Origin: Thermogemmatispora carboxidivorans
GTDB taxonomy: Bacteria; Chloroflexota; Ktedonobacteria; Ktedonobacterales; Ktedonobacteraceae
NCBI RefSeq assembly: GCF_000702505.1
Contig: NZ_JNIM01000001.1
Coordinates: forward strand, 4,874,327-4,938,326
Reading direction: 5' to 3'
DNA length: 64,000 bases
Shown: positions 51,155 through 60,763 of the stretch, piece by piece
Position numbering within the stretch: position 1 is the first letter of the stretch
Layout: each line of letters opens with the position of its first letter
The notes under the pieces: model-generated
Seen by the model: the letters and a program-made list of their open reading frames with translations, nothing else
Told to the model about the DNA's origin: nothing
The model's database searches: none
Made by a program: the position numbers and the translations under genes

Positions 51155-53437
51155 TTAGGAATGGGTATCGTTCAAGGCAACATCGTCTACGAAGAAGTTA
51201 GTGACCAGCGACGAATCGGTCGTCCCCTGGAAGTAGACCTGGATCTGCTGCCCGTAGTAGCTGCTCAGCGCCGAGGTCAGATCAAAGGTGTACTGCGTCC
51301 AGCCAGCGGCATTGGCATTACACCTGGTCTGTACGGTTGTGATCGTCGAGCCACTAGAGTTACGGATGCGCACGTAGAAGTAGTCGTAGCAGGTGCTGCC
51401 CGACTCTTGCGTGCTGATGTAGAGCCAGTAGCTCAGAACCACCTTGGTCGTCGTGCTGGGCAAGGTGACTGTCTGCCAGATCTGATCATTACAGCCGTTA
51501 TAGCCGCAGAGGTAGGCGCTGTAGCTGCCCGTGTGCGGGTTCGTCGAGTCGACGATCTCATAGCCTCCCGAGGAAGATTCCTGCCAGGGGGTGCGACCAC
51601 TCTCGAAGCCAGCGTTGCTCAGCAGCTGGGTGGTAGTGCCACCGCCGCCACCGCCGCCACCGCCACCACCACCGCCTCCGGAGGTGCCAGCGACGTCACG
51701 TGCAAAGTTCCACACATCGGGCGAGCCGATACCAGTCGCCAGATCGTAGCCCGTGGTGGCCGAGTAGTAGAGGTTATTCCCGCTGGTGATATCGTGATAG
51801 GCGCTATAGGTCTGTGTCGTATTATAGAGGCGGTAGATGGTAGCGCTGGCCGAGCCAAGGGTGGCTTTGCCCTGCGAGGTCAGGTACTGGTTGACATCAG
51901 CCGCCACGCCGGCCCAGAGAGGAGCTGCTGCGCTGGTACCACCAACGGCCAGCCAGCCAGAGCTGGAGCAGCCTGCCGCAGTAACAGTACAGTAGACCGA
52001 GTAGCCTGTGGCCGGGTCGGCATCCGCCGAGACATCCGGCACCATTCGATTGGCATTGGTCAGATTCGGGCCGGTCTGGTAGGAGGGACGGGCGAAGTAG
52101 GAGCTGATGCCACCACCGCCGCCCGAGCCATGTGGGCTGCGCTGCGTGTCGCTGGGATTCGACCAGGCTGACTCACTGCTGTAGGTGCCGCCACTCCCAG
52201 TGACCAGATGCGTTCCCCCAACGCCGACAACATACGGATCATCGGCGGGCGAGTCCACGGCCAGACTGTTGTTATCACAGTCATAGGCACCCGAGTCACC
52301 AGAGGCAGCGAAGAAAGCCTGGCCCTGGGCCGCTCCCTGCTTGAAGATGTTGTCAAGGGTGGCCAGCTCTGAGGTTCCCGCCGCCGCTTCGCATTCACCC
52401 CAGCTGATGCTGACGACCTTGGCCAGGTTGTCTGTCACAATACGATTGTAGGTGTCGTTGACCCCTGTGACAGTGTTGGGTCCAATGTAGATCTTCTGGT
52501 TCGCACCTGGCGCGATGGCCGAGACGACTTCCATGTCCAGCTCGACTTCGATCGCTCCCGAGCCAGCGGTGTTGGTCGCTCCATCTACCAGGACATTGGA
52601 ATATTTCGCTGACCCGAGGCCATAATAGCTCAGGTAGGCATTGACATCCGAGGCCCGGTAGCCGTCCAGCTCAAAGATGGCCACGGTCTGGCCGCTGCCG
52701 TTGCTCCCACCATTGATGAGCGAGTTCATGTCATAAGCGGTACGCAGCTCGCTCGGAGTGTAGCCACCACCAGGACCAGTGTGCGGCATCTGGCTGCTGC
52801 TGAGACGCTGCAGGCCCAGGGGACGATAGTGGGCAACGTTGTCAAGGCCCGCAATGTTGAGAATCAGACCGCCAAGCTCCGCCGGCACGGATGGCTCACC
52901 GGTCGGCGCGTAGACGGTACGATTCCCCATCTGATAATCGGCCAGCGTGATGGCAAAAGCCTGCTCCACCTGGGCAACGCTCCCGCTGGCGCTGATGAGT
53001 GTGCGGTTGGACGAGACGCTGTTGACGCGCAATCCCTGGGCACGCAGGTAGGCCACAACCCGGTTGACAGTCTCGGGCGTTGGCCCAAATTGCTCGCTGA
53101 ACTGCTGCGGCGTGAGGTAGTGATGATACAGTGGAGACTGCGGATCATTCTGCGCCGCTAGCAGCGCATCGAGTTGGGCTTCGTTGCGAAGCTTGAGTGC
53201 GATCGACAGCTGCAGGGTGTGGCTGGCACTCTCACTGTGGAGTGGCTTGTGATTCCTTAGCAGCGGGACCATATGCCCACGAATCAGACTCCGATTGGTC
53301 GGAGCCTCTCCATGCAGCTGGGCATAGGCAGCGGATGGCACAATCAGAAGGAGTAGAGCCGCCACACTACTGGCGCTGAGCGCAAGCAGGACAATGGCTA
53401 GGCGGCGCGCAGATCGGAAGAATGTTGCGATGTTCAT
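51155..53437 (-). CDS. S53 family peptidase (sedolisin/kumamolisin) with C-terminal beta-sandwich
   Basis: 760 residues from the ATG at 53437 (AGAGG five bases upstream; a GTG two codons earlier is less likely). A signal peptide (IVLLALSASSVAALLLLIVP, cut near AYAQ) is followed by the activation pro-domain (residues about 45-205, ending near the GPGGGYTP junction) and the catalytic domain. Catalytic Glu and Asp are in GAIEVELDMEV (near 297 and 301), the oxyanion Asp in ASGDSG (near 381) and the Ser in GGTSAAAP (near 502). The calcium site is DITSGNN...GYDLATGIGSP. These enzymes are acid- and heat-stable secreted endopeptidases. After a 14-glycine linker comes a domain of about 150 residues (LLSNAGFESGRTPWQESSSG ... 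VTNFFVDDVALNDT), probably a carbohydrate-binding or adhesion beta-sandwich. Confidence 0.95.
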   Translation of the reverse strand: MNIATFFRSARRLAIVLLALSASSVAALLLLIVPSAAYAQLHGEAPTNRSLIRGHMVPLLRNHKPLHSESASHTLQLSIALKLRNEAQLDALLAAQNDPQSPLYHHYLTPQQFSEQFGPTPETVNRVVAYLRAQGLRVNSVSSNRTLISASGSVAQVEQAFAITLADYQMGNRTVYAPTGEPSVPAELGGLILNIAGLDNVAHYRPLGLQRLSSSQMPHTGPGGGYTPSELRTAYDMNSLINGGSNGSGQTVAIFELDGYRASDVNAYLSYYGLGSAKYSNVLVDGATNTAGSGAIEVELDMEVVSAIAPGANQKIYIGPNTVTGVNDTYNRIVTDNLAKVVSISWGECEAAAGTSELATLDNIFKQGAAQGQAFFAASGDSGAYDCDNNSLAVDSPADDPYVVGVGGTHLVTGSGGTYSSESAWSNPSDTQRSPHGSGGGGGISSYFARPSYQTGPNLTNANRMVPDVSADADPATGYSVYCTVTAAGCSSSGWLAVGGTSAAAPLWAGVAADVNQYLTSQGKATLGSASATIYRLYNTTQTYSAYHDITSGNNLYYSATTGYDLATGIGSPDVWNFARDVAGTSGGGGGGGGGGGGGGTTTQLLSNAGFESGRTPWQESSSGGYEIVDSTNPHTGSYSAYLCGYNGCNDQIWQTVTLPSTTTKVVLSYWLYISTQESGSTCYDYFYVRIRNSSGSTITTVQTRCNANAAGWTQYTFDLTSALSSYYGQQIQVYFQGTTDSSLVTNFFVDDVALNDTHS

Positions 53438-54065
53438 CGGCACCTCTAGCTTGTAAGGTCGGTACGACTGTGTACCGCTAGACTTGGCCGGACAACATGG
53501 TCAGAGACAGCCTATCATCAGGTAGTACAGGCAAAAGGTGGATCGGCTAAGAGGTCAACCTTCGGGTCACCTCCGCCAGAGACAGGAACACCTCGCGGGG
53601 GTTGAGGAAGACACCTCCTTTGCTTGCAGTGCACGTATCTCAGCTCGTCAGACAGCTGAATATCTGTAGCAGAAGAGGCCACAGACACAGGAGAAACTCT
53701 ACTCGTGGTCCACGTGCAGGAAGCAGCTGGCACCGGGGAGTCATACATCCCCGCTTGCTTCCTTTATACAAGACGAGCCTATAGTTAATAATACCGATGC
53801 AGATCACGTCTGTCAAGTATATAGGACCGGGACAGAGATACCGTCATCTCTTCCGTTTGCACAGAAACGCTAAAAAAGCGCAAGGAGGCCAGGAGGAGGA
53901 AGAGCATGCAGCCGGTACCAGCCGAGAGCCGGGCTCTCAGTCCCGAGCAACAGGCGCTCACGCAGGTTCTGACTCAAGGGCCAGGAAGGAGCGCACGAAG
54001 ACGTATAATTATTAGCAGATGTAGAGATATGCCAGTGAGTACGAAAGAAAGAGCGTTCCACGTCC
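53438..54065. other. Divergent intergenic region
   Basis: Between the peptidase (minus) and the MFS transporter (plus) genes. It holds the peptidase promoter and its long leader. A plus-strand ORF starts at 53906 with a strong ribosome site (GGAGGAAGAGC) and overlaps the transporter start in another frame; its composition is not protein-like beyond about 50 codons. It may be a coupling leader or a frameshifted start of the transporter. Confidence 0.4.
53788..53816 (-). promoter_or_regulatory. Promoter of the S53 peptidase gene
   Basis: On the minus strand: perfect -35 TTGACA (53811-53816), 17-base spacer, -10 TATTAT (53788-53793). The transcript would start near 53781, giving a long leader of about 340 bases before the ATG. 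Confidence 0.6.
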
Positions 54066-55373
54066 GTGAACAGATCGTCGACCACAGCAACGCCAGAGGG
54101 CAGCGTGCCCGCCAGTCATCGCCAGCGGCTCAATACCTTCCGCGCCCTGCGTCATCGCAACTACCGTCTACTCTGGATCAGTCTGGTTGTCTCCTCAGTC
54201 GGGACCTGGATGCAGATCGTCGCCCAGAGCCTGCTTGTTCTCAAGCTGACCCATAACTCGGCCCTGGCCCTGGGGGTTGTCTCTCTGGCTCAGGCCAGCG
54301 CTTTCCTTCTCTTTGCGCTCATTGGGGGAGGAGTAGCCGACCGCATCGACCGTCGCCGGCTGCTTCTTTGTACGCAGAGCATCTCGATGGGGCTGGCTTT
54401 TCTGCTGGGGGTGCTGACCCACTTGGGAGTTATTCAGGTTTGGATGATTGTCCTGATTGCCTTCGGCAACAGTATCGTCCTCAGTTTCGATCAGCCGGCG
54501 CGCTCTGCCCTCATTCCCCAACTGGTGCCGCGGGAAGACCTCATGAACGCCATTTCGCTCCAATCTGCTGTTTTTAACGGAGCGGCGGTCATAGGGCCCT
54601 CGCTGGCCGGTCTGACTATCGGCCTCATCCACTACGCGGGCAACTTCTTCCTCAACGCCGTCAGTTACCTGGGCGTCCTGATTGTCCTCTTCCTCATGCG
54701 CGTCCCGGCAGGCGAGGGTCAGGCAGCGGCACCTGGTGCCCATGCTGGCAATCTCCTGGGATCGATCCGTGAAGCGCTGCAGGTCATTGGGCGCGACGCT
54801 GTTCTGCCCTGGGTGATCGCGGCCTACGGCGCTTTGTTGTTCTTCAATCCCTCGGCGGCCATTATCCTGCCCTATTTCTCCGTGCAGGTGCTCCATCTGA
54901 CGCCGTTTCAGCTTGGCCTCCTCTTCTCGGCCTCTGGCATTGGCACTGTAGCGGGAGCGCTGGGGCTGGCTTCCCTGGGGGAACTCAAGCGCAAGGGGCG
55001 ACTACTCATGCTGGCTTTTGGTCTCTGGGCTGTGGCCCTGCTTTTGTTTGCCCTGAGTCATCTCTTCTGGCTCTCGCTGCTGACCCTCTTCCTGGTTGGC
55101 GCCATGCAGAACGTGATTGCTGCCACCACCATCACGCTGATGCAGACGCGCGTTCCTGCTCAGATGCGAGGACGTGTCATGAGCCTCAACACGCTGATGA
55201 TCATGGCAATCAGGCCCCTGGGAGATTTCTGTGCGAGTGGTCTGATCGCGCTCATGGGCGGTCCCCCGACCGTGGCCTTAGCGGGGGCCATCGTCGGCCT
55301 GCTCAGTCTCCTGCTTGTGGGTGGGCGTCCAGCCGTGCGTCACCTCGCAGAGCCAGGCGCTCACCCACACTAA
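54066..55373 (+). CDS. MFS transporter (MFS_3 / EntS-like exporter)
   Basis: 435 residues. About 11-12 transmembrane helices are visible, starting with LLWISLVVSSVGTWMQIVAQ. The MFS-typical loop motif between helices 2 and 3 is GGGVADRIDRRRLLLCTQ. The sequence type (FRALRHRNYRLLW start, SLQSAVFNGAAVIGPSLAGL, QAGxxIAAT...RVPAQMRGRVMSL) is that of the MFS_3/enterobactin-exporter group, which exports siderophores or drugs. The frame starts at a GTG at 54066 without a good ribosome site, so the true start is uncertain. A strong ribosome site lies before another frame at 53906. The substrate is unknown. It converges on the BACON-repeat membrane protein gene. Confidence 0.85.
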   Translation: MNRSSTTATPEGSVPASHRQRLNTFRALRHRNYRLLWISLVVSSVGTWMQIVAQSLLVLKLTHNSALALGVVSLAQASAFLLFALIGGGVADRIDRRRLLLCTQSISMGLAFLLGVLTHLGVIQVWMIVLIAFGNSIVLSFDQPARSALIPQLVPREDLMNAISLQSAVFNGAAVIGPSLAGLTIGLIHYAGNFFLNAVSYLGVLIVLFLMRVPAGEGQAAAPGAHAGNLLGSIREALQVIGRDAVLPWVIAAYGALLFFNPSAAIILPYFSVQVLHLTPFQLGLLFSASGIGTVAGALGLASLGELKRKGRLLMLAFGLWAVALLLFALSHLFWLSLLTLFLVGAMQNVIAATTITLMQTRVPAQMRGRVMSLNTLMIMAIRPLGDFCASGLIALMGGPPTVALAGAIVGLLSLLLVGGRPAVRHLAEPGAHPH

Positions 55374-55413
55374 ACCAAACCGGAGCGACTCCGCTGCGGG
55401 CCGCGCTCCGGCC

Positions 55414-58242
55414 TCAGCCTGGACTGACAGTGACAGCGATGACCTGGGGACTGCTCTGCAGGGGGTTCTGCCCGCCATCACTGGCTGTAATGGTAATCTG
55501 ACCCCGCAACGTTTTCAGCAGCAGGCGCGGAGGCGTGACGTAGACCGCGATGGTCGTTCCAGAACCGTTCTCGCTACCGCTGGCCTGACTCAGATGGAGC
55601 CAGGAGGCGCTATCGCTATCGACGCTGGCAACCCAGGCCACCGGGCGAGGACAGCCACCGTCAATGCGCAGGGAAAGCATCTGCGGGGGCGGATTTGGCT
55701 GCAACAGCGAACTGTTGAAGCTCAAGCTACTGGGGGTGACTTCGAGTACGCAGGGAGCCAGAACCGTTAAGGTCACTACTACCACCTGCACCTGCTGGCT
55801 GGGGTTGGCCGGCAGGCCATCGGCAGGCTCCAGCGAGACACTGAACTGGCCGTTATAGCTCCCCGGCGTCAGGTTGGCCGCATTGACACTGACACTCAGT
55901 TGGGCCGTCTGGCCAGCCGCCAGGGAGCCGCTGAGAGGCGCCACACTCAGCCAGGGAGCCGCGATCGTGTTGAGCGTCACCGACCACAGCAGCGGATGCT
56001 GGCTAGCGCTCAGCAGGACAGAGCGCGCCGCCGGCGGCTGGCCTCCCTGCTCGATCGTAAAGCTGAGGCTGTTGGGCGAAAGGGTCGCCCCCAGCGGAGT
56101 ACGACCCGGGCCGCCAGTGGTCGCCGTTGTGGTGGCACTGCCGCTTGTGCCGCCTGGAGCCGCCGAGGTTAGCCAGTTCAAAAGAACCGCCACCGTTTGT
56201 GTTCGCTGCTGCATGGAGAAGAGGATAAAACCACTATAGGTACCGGCGCTTAGCTCGCTGAGGTCCACGCTGACATGGACACTCATTCCGTGGGCTACAT
56301 CGACCCGCCCACTGGCCGGATCAACTTTGAGCCAGCTCGCCGAGGTAAACGCCTGCCAGCTCAGGCTGGAAGCGCAGCCCGGTGCTAATCCCAACTCAAG
56401 CGACTGATCGCTGGCACTATTCTGCCCTGAGCCGATCGTAAAGGTCAGGCTCTGCGAGCTTAAGGCTAGGCGACAGGCAGGCAGGACCGTGAGCGAGACC
56501 GCCAGCACCTGGGTCGCTGTCGCCGCTGGGACCGAAGAGCGCGCGCTGCTCACCTGGACAATGGCCAGGTAGAGACCGGGCAGCAGATGGGTCCCCTGGG
56601 CTGTTATCTCCAAAGACAGACTCTCACCAGCGGCGAGCTTTCCCTGGCCCGGCTTGAGCTGGAGCCAATCGGCGCGCGCCGGCAGCGGCGCATCCTGGCT
56701 AGCCTCGGGCGGTACCGTCAGACGGCTGGACCAGGTCACCGCCTCACGCGCGGGATTAGCCAGTGTGGCAAATTGTGCTGCGGGCGCTGGACCACCATCG
56801 CTGAGCGAGAAAGCCAGAGCCGCCGGCGTCAGTAAGAGCGGCCACGCCTGCCGACCATTGTCTGTGGTAGGGATCGCTTCAACCCGCATCGTCACCTGGA
56901 CATGCAGCGAGGGGCCGCTATCAGTGCTGAAGGTGATGGTCCCGTGATAGAGGCCTGGCCGCAGATTGGCCCGTGACCCTGCGATCAAGATTACTTGACG
57001 CTCGCTGAGCACACCTTGTGTCGGCGTAGTCAGAAGCCAGGGCTGATCGCTGCTCGCCGTCCAGGAGAGGCTTCCATCGCCACCGTTGCTTAACCACAGG
57101 GGCGCCACGCTATTGAGACCTTGCACCGCCGCGCCCAGGTCCAGACTGCGACGACTGACCTCCAGAATCGGCGAACGCAGCGGACCACCGGCCAACACCT
57201 GAACCGTCGTACTGGCCGTATAGTGGGTGGCGACATCTTCGGCCTGAATGGTATGGCTACCGGGACTCCAGTCGCGCCCAATGGTGACGGTTACATCGGC
57301 GCTACCTGCCGCCCCCAGGTGAACAATGGAGGCCATCCCCACAGGCGCCAGGGCCTGACCAACATCGTAGCTGAAATAGACCTGGGCAAAAGCCGGAAAA
57401 TGATCGAGATGGAGATGGACAGCCTGGCCAGCATGGACCAGCGTCGGCATGGCCGTCAAGAACGGCGGCTGTCCTACTGGCATGGTCGGCTGATGGATCC
57501 CCGCGAAATGTGAGCGGATCAGCCACCCATTCAAGCTAATGAGCAAGAGCGCCAGGAGCGCCAGCCCGACAAAAAGCCAGCGCAACCAGGGCCTGCGTCC
57601 TGGCTGGCTCCACCATAGCGCCCAGCCCCGGCCTTCTAAGAGCCTGGGTCCTCTCCTGGCCTTCCTGAAACTGGCGAGATTGGAGCCAGACGATGAGCCG
57701 CCAGGTCGCGCCCCATCCACCCCATTGGAAGCGGGTAGACTCGTTACCGACGTCGCCCGCATCGACTCTGCTCCTCCAGCTGGCTCGCCATCGCGTTGGG
57801 GGGGCCTCCAGCTCCAGGCTCCCAGCTCCTCAGACCAGTCCTGGCGCCGCCGGGCCATCCTGGACCAGCGCCAGGCTGGCCAGCTCTGGTTCGCCTCACC
57901 ATGCTCAAGCGGGGGAAAACTGCCCTGAGCCCCTCCCTCTCGACCTGTTCTCTGCTCTGATCCCGGCGCCAGCGTAGAGCGCACCCGTGGATCAGCCCCA
58001 TCTTCCTCTTCCCAAACCCCATCAGCAGCACTCATCGGCACCGTCGGGAAGCCACGCAGTGAGGATGGCAGCCAGTCATCACTATCCGAAGAAAGCCCAG
58101 CTACCCGCCGTCCTTCATCTCTCGGGGGAAAAAGCTTCTCTTGCTCAGCGAGGGCATGACGTTGCAACAGCAGTGCCCGACACTCGTCGCAAAACACCAC
58201 CCCTTGCTCACATGACCTGTTGCAGTAGAGGCACCGATTCAT
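55414..58242 (-). CDS. Zinc-ribbon membrane protein with BACON-like repeats
   Basis: 942 residues from the ATG at 58242 (a GTG two codons earlier is an alternative). A small N-terminal zinc ribbon, CLYCNRSCEQGVVFCDEC, is followed by a disordered cytoplasmic part of about 200 residues, one transmembrane helix near 223-245 (WLFVGLALLALLLISLNGWL), and an extracytoplasmic part of about 690 residues. That part begins with an Ig-like domain and then has at least four BACON-type repeats, each with a strand pattern like LSFTIEQGGQPPAARSVLL, W.V......WLSVAP.SG.L and an 'LTPGSYNGQFSVS' end. BACON domains are often linked to carbohydrate or protein binding outside the cell. The neighbouring divergent kinase carries a related ectodomain, so the two probably act in one surface-sensing system; this is inference. 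Confidence 0.8.
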   Translation of the reverse strand: MNRCLYCNRSCEQGVVFCDECRALLLQRHALAEQEKLFPPRDEGRRVAGLSSDSDDWLPSSLRGFPTVPMSAADGVWEEEDGADPRVRSTLAPGSEQRTGREGGAQGSFPPLEHGEANQSWPAWRWSRMARRRQDWSEELGAWSWRPPQRDGEPAGGAESMRATSVTSLPASNGVDGARPGGSSSGSNLASFRKARRGPRLLEGRGWALWWSQPGRRPWLRWLFVGLALLALLLISLNGWLIRSHFAGIHQPTMPVGQPPFLTAMPTLVHAGQAVHLHLDHFPAFAQVYFSYDVGQALAPVGMASIVHLGAAGSADVTVTIGRDWSPGSHTIQAEDVATHYTASTTVQVLAGGPLRSPILEVSRRSLDLGAAVQGLNSVAPLWLSNGGDGSLSWTASSDQPWLLTTPTQGVLSERQVILIAGSRANLRPGLYHGTITFSTDSGPSLHVQVTMRVEAIPTTDNGRQAWPLLLTPAALAFSLSDGGPAPAAQFATLANPAREAVTWSSRLTVPPEASQDAPLPARADWLQLKPGQGKLAAGESLSLEITAQGTHLLPGLYLAIVQVSSARSSVPAATATQVLAVSLTVLPACRLALSSQSLTFTIGSGQNSASDQSLELGLAPGCASSLSWQAFTSASWLKVDPASGRVDVAHGMSVHVSVDLSELSAGTYSGFILFSMQQRTQTVAVLLNWLTSAAPGGTSGSATTTATTGGPGRTPLGATLSPNSLSFTIEQGGQPPAARSVLLSASQHPLLWSVTLNTIAAPWLSVAPLSGSLAAGQTAQLSVSVNAANLTPGSYNGQFSVSLEPADGLPANPSQQVQVVVVTLTVLAPCVLEVTPSSLSFNSSLLQPNPPPQMLSLRIDGGCPRPVAWVASVDSDSASWLHLSQASGSENGSGTTIAVYVTPPRLLLKTLRGQITITASDGGQNPLQSSPQVIAVTVSPG

Positions 58243-58248
58243 TGTCAC

Positions 58249-58549
58249 CAGACCCTTCCTACACTCTCAAGCCGCATCCTATGATCCTATGACCAACTCA
58301 GTCCAAATAGACAGCTCTGGTACTGCTATGAATAGATAACGAAGAATTCACGAGTGAGTCACTCTAGAAAAGGCGGCAGCCCATTCGTCTTGATATTATC
58401 AGGCACAGGGAGCTATTGTCATCCCCCATTTCTCTCTTTCATTGACACCATGCAGAAGTGCCAGTTATACTCTCCTTGCTCTGGAATGAGGCAGTCCAGT
58501 AAGCGCGCGCTAACAGCAAGCAAGCGAGAAAAGAAGAGGGGGAAACAAG
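58249..58549. other. Divergent intergenic region
   Basis: About 300 bases between the BACON-repeat gene (minus) and the kinase locus (plus). It holds the strong plus-strand promoter at 58442-58471. I did not find an equally clear promoter for the minus strand. Confidence 0.5.
58442..58471 (+). promoter_or_regulatory. Promoter of the small ORF and pseudokinase genes
   Basis: Perfect -35 TTGACA (58442-58447), 18-base spacer, -10 TATACT (58466-58471). Transcription would start near 58478, about 70 bases before the small ORF at 58550 and 180 before the kinase ATG. Confidence 0.7.
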
Positions 58550-58690
58550 ATGTGGCAAGAGGTTGGAACAGCACCCCTGGTCAACTGGAGCAGTGACCGA
58601 CAGCAGCAGCAATGGTCGCCTGTGGATGACAGTCCTCATGCCTCGGTGGAGGAACTATGCGCGAGCGCAATCGCTATATCGATAGAGTGA
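58550..58690 (+). CDS. Small ORF (46 aa) coupled to the pseudokinase gene
   Basis: An ORF with a good ribosome site (GAGGGGGAAACAAG before the ATG) directly downstream of the promoter. The product starts [20 protein letters not shown] and is acidic ([11 protein letters not shown]). It ends inside the kinase gene, 34 bases past its ATG, in another frame, so the two starts overlap and translation is likely coupled. It may be a real small protein or only a leader that sets kinase expression. No family is recognised. Confidence 0.4.
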   Translation: MWQEVGTAPLVNWSSDRQQQQWSPVDDSPHASVEELCASAIAISIE

Positions 58691-60672
58691 TCGGCCACTA
58701 TCGGATCATTGCCGGCCTCGGCAATCGACCAGCAAGCAGCGCCTATCTGGCTCAGCATCTGACAGCCCCCGGCCACACAGTGGTGATCAAGTTCTTCCAC
58801 CCTCCTTTCCCTCGCAATCGCGAGCAGTATTTTCGCGAAGTGCGCCTGTTGCGGATGCTGCGCCATCCGCACCTACTTCCCCCGCTAGAGAGCGGTGTCG
58901 ACCAGGACGAAGTCTACCTGATGAGCGAATATGCGCTGCGCGGCTCGCTGCGCCAGCGGCTGGCCCGCCAGGGAATGGCTCCGCTGAGCCTCTCCGAGGC
59001 GGGGGCCTTGTTGCAGCAGGTCGCTGAGGCCCTGGCTTATGCCCACCACTTCAATGTGACGCATGGCAACCTGAAGCCGGAGAACATCGTCTTCAATACC
59101 AAAGGAGAGCTATGGCTCACCGATTTCAGCTGGGCCACGGCGATCGACGGGGAGCCGCAGCTGCGCCCTGGCAGTTGGCCCTACATGGCCCCTGAGCAGT
59201 TCGAAGGGAGGGCAAGCCGCGCTAGCGATCAGTATGCCCTGGCCTGCCTCGCCTATGAGCTGCTGACTGGACGGCCCCCTTTTAGCGGCACGGATTTTGC
59301 AACGCTGGCCCGGCAGCACACCCAAGAGCAGCCGGTAGCCCCGACACAGCTCAACTTGCTGCTACCCCGCCGGGTGGATGAGGTGCTCCTGCAAGCCCTA
59401 TCCAAAGACAGTGACCAACGCTTCCCCACCGTCAAGGAGTTCATGGCAGCGCTCTTCCCGGCAGCTGGCACCACTCCCGCTGGCAGCCTGCCGGCACCAG
59501 CCAGCAGCAGTCTCCCGCACCTACCCGCTGCCAGCGAGATACGTTTCCTATCAGCGGGACGAGCCAGGCCATCCCCTTTCGAGTTCTCGCCGGCGAGCGG
59601 CGAGCTGTCCCGCCCCAGCGACGCCAGCCACGTCCCCGAGGCCGAGAGTTCCAGCCCCAACCTCAACCACCTTCTTGGCCTCGGAGGGCTGCAGCCTGGC
59701 ACGCCCGACGCTTCAGCCGCGAGTAGCGAGGCCAGCAGTACTCAAGAGCAGGCAGGGACTTTCACCAGCAATACATCGACAGAGGAAGAGATCTCGATCT
59801 ATGAGCAGGCGACCATCCCACAGCCAGCCCTGCCCAACCAGAGCCAGACGACAGCGCCAGCCGCTAGCGGAAGCGCCCTGGAACAAGCAGGAGAGCTGCA
59901 TCAGCAAGCCAGCGAGGCGGAGGAGGCAGAAGCCTCAGCCACGCCCGTCCTCCTCTGGAATGAGCAACCTACATTAGCCAGTGAGAGCGTCAGGCCAGGG
60001 CCAGCTGTCGGCAGCACAGCAGGTCTTGCGGGAGCGGGCGCCGGTCTTCGCGGCAGCCCGGGCCAGGGCGTCAACTATTGGCGCGAGGCCAGTCAGGGAC
60101 GCTGGATTCTCATGGGGGCGGTCAGTCTCCTGGTTATCCTGAGCCTGCTCATCATCTTGCTGCTGCCACTGCTCTCAGCCGGCCTATGGCGTCAAACAGC
60201 CCAACTGACACCCACCCTCTCAACAAGCACCGTCATGGTCACAGTGACCCCGACGCCTTCGCCCTCACCCAGTCCGACGCCTTCGCCTTCACCTACAGCC
60301 ACACCGACGCCTTCACCCAGCCCAACGCCCAGCCCGACACCGCGTCCCACGCCCACGCCCACGCCTACGCCCACCCCTCCGCTGCTGGCCGTCAGTCCAG
60401 CTCAGCTCAATGGATCAAACAACTGTAGCCATGAGAGCTTCACCTTCCGCTGCCAGGTCACGCTCTCGCTCTCCTCCGCCGCCAGCGATACCACCCAGTG
60501 GTCGGCCAGCAGCTCAAACGTGCGCGCCTTCTTCGCACCACAGCAAGGCTGGCTAGAGCCTGGCAGTCAACAGCAAGTCACAATCTACATCTACGCCTCC
60601 TGCCCGCGTCAGGGCCTGCTGCTCTTCCGCACCCAGGATGGCACCTCGGCGCAGGTCAGCTGGACCTGCTAG
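58657..60672 (+). CDS. Predicted membrane pseudokinase with BACON-like ectodomain
   Basis: 671 residues; ATG after GGTGGAGGAACT. Residues 14-265 have the Hanks-type Ser/Thr kinase fold: lysine K45 in TVVIKFF, the alpha-C glutamate near 61, and MAPEQF in the activation segment. But the catalytic loop reads HGNLKPEN (136-143) instead of HRDLKPEN, so the catalytic Asp is Asn138. The metal motif is DFS (156-158) rather than DFG, and the glycine loop is degenerate ([12 protein letters not shown]). It is probably catalytically dead. A disordered stretch (about 270-480) precedes a transmembrane helix near 482-506 ([19 protein letters not shown]), a Pro/Thr/Ser stalk and a C-terminal ectodomain (about 575-671) with four cysteines, related to the BACON repeats encoded by the divergent neighbour. 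Confidence 0.85.
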   Translation: MRERNRYIDRVIGHYRIIAGLGNRPASSAYLAQHLTAPGHTVVIKFFHPPFPRNREQYFREVRLLRMLRHPHLLPPLESGVDQDEVYLMSEYALRGSLRQRLARQGMAPLSLSEAGALLQQVAEALAYAHHFNVTHGNLKPENIVFNTKGELWLTDFSWATAIDGEPQLRPGSWPYMAPEQFEGRASRASDQYALACLAYELLTGRPPFSGTDFATLARQHTQEQPVAPTQLNLLLPRRVDEVLLQALSKDSDQRFPTVKEFMAALFPAAGTTPAGSLPAPASSSLPHLPAASEIRFLSAGRARPSPFEFSPASGELSRPSDASHVPEAESSSPNLNHLLGLGGLQPGTPDASAASSEASSTQEQAGTFTSNTSTEEEISIYEQATIPQPALPNQSQTTAPAASGSALEQAGELHQQASEAEEAEASATPVLLWNEQPTLASESVRPGPAVGSTAGLAGAGAGLRGSPGQGVNYWREASQGRWILMGAVSLLVILSLLIILLLPLLSAGLWRQTAQLTPTLSTSTVMVTVTPTPSPSPSPTPSPSPTATPTPSPSPTPSPTPRPTPTPTPTPTPPLLAVSPAQLNGSNNCSHESFTFRCQVTLSLSSAASDTTQWSASSSNVRAFFAPQQGWLEPGSQQQVTIYIYASCPRQGLLLFRTQDGTSAQVSWTC

Positions 60673-60690
60673 CACCAGCCAGGAGGTCCG

Positions 60691-60719
60691 GCAGGGGTAG
60701 CTGCCCGGCGTTCCCCTGC
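60691..60719. terminator. Bidirectional terminator hairpin
   Basis: GCAGGGG (60691-60697) pairs with CCCCTGC (60713-60719), between the converging pseudokinase and permease genes. Confidence 0.5.
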
Positions 60720-60763
60720 TGCCGCCCCTGCGCCATCCACCCCTCTCCGGGGGAGTGCCTCCC

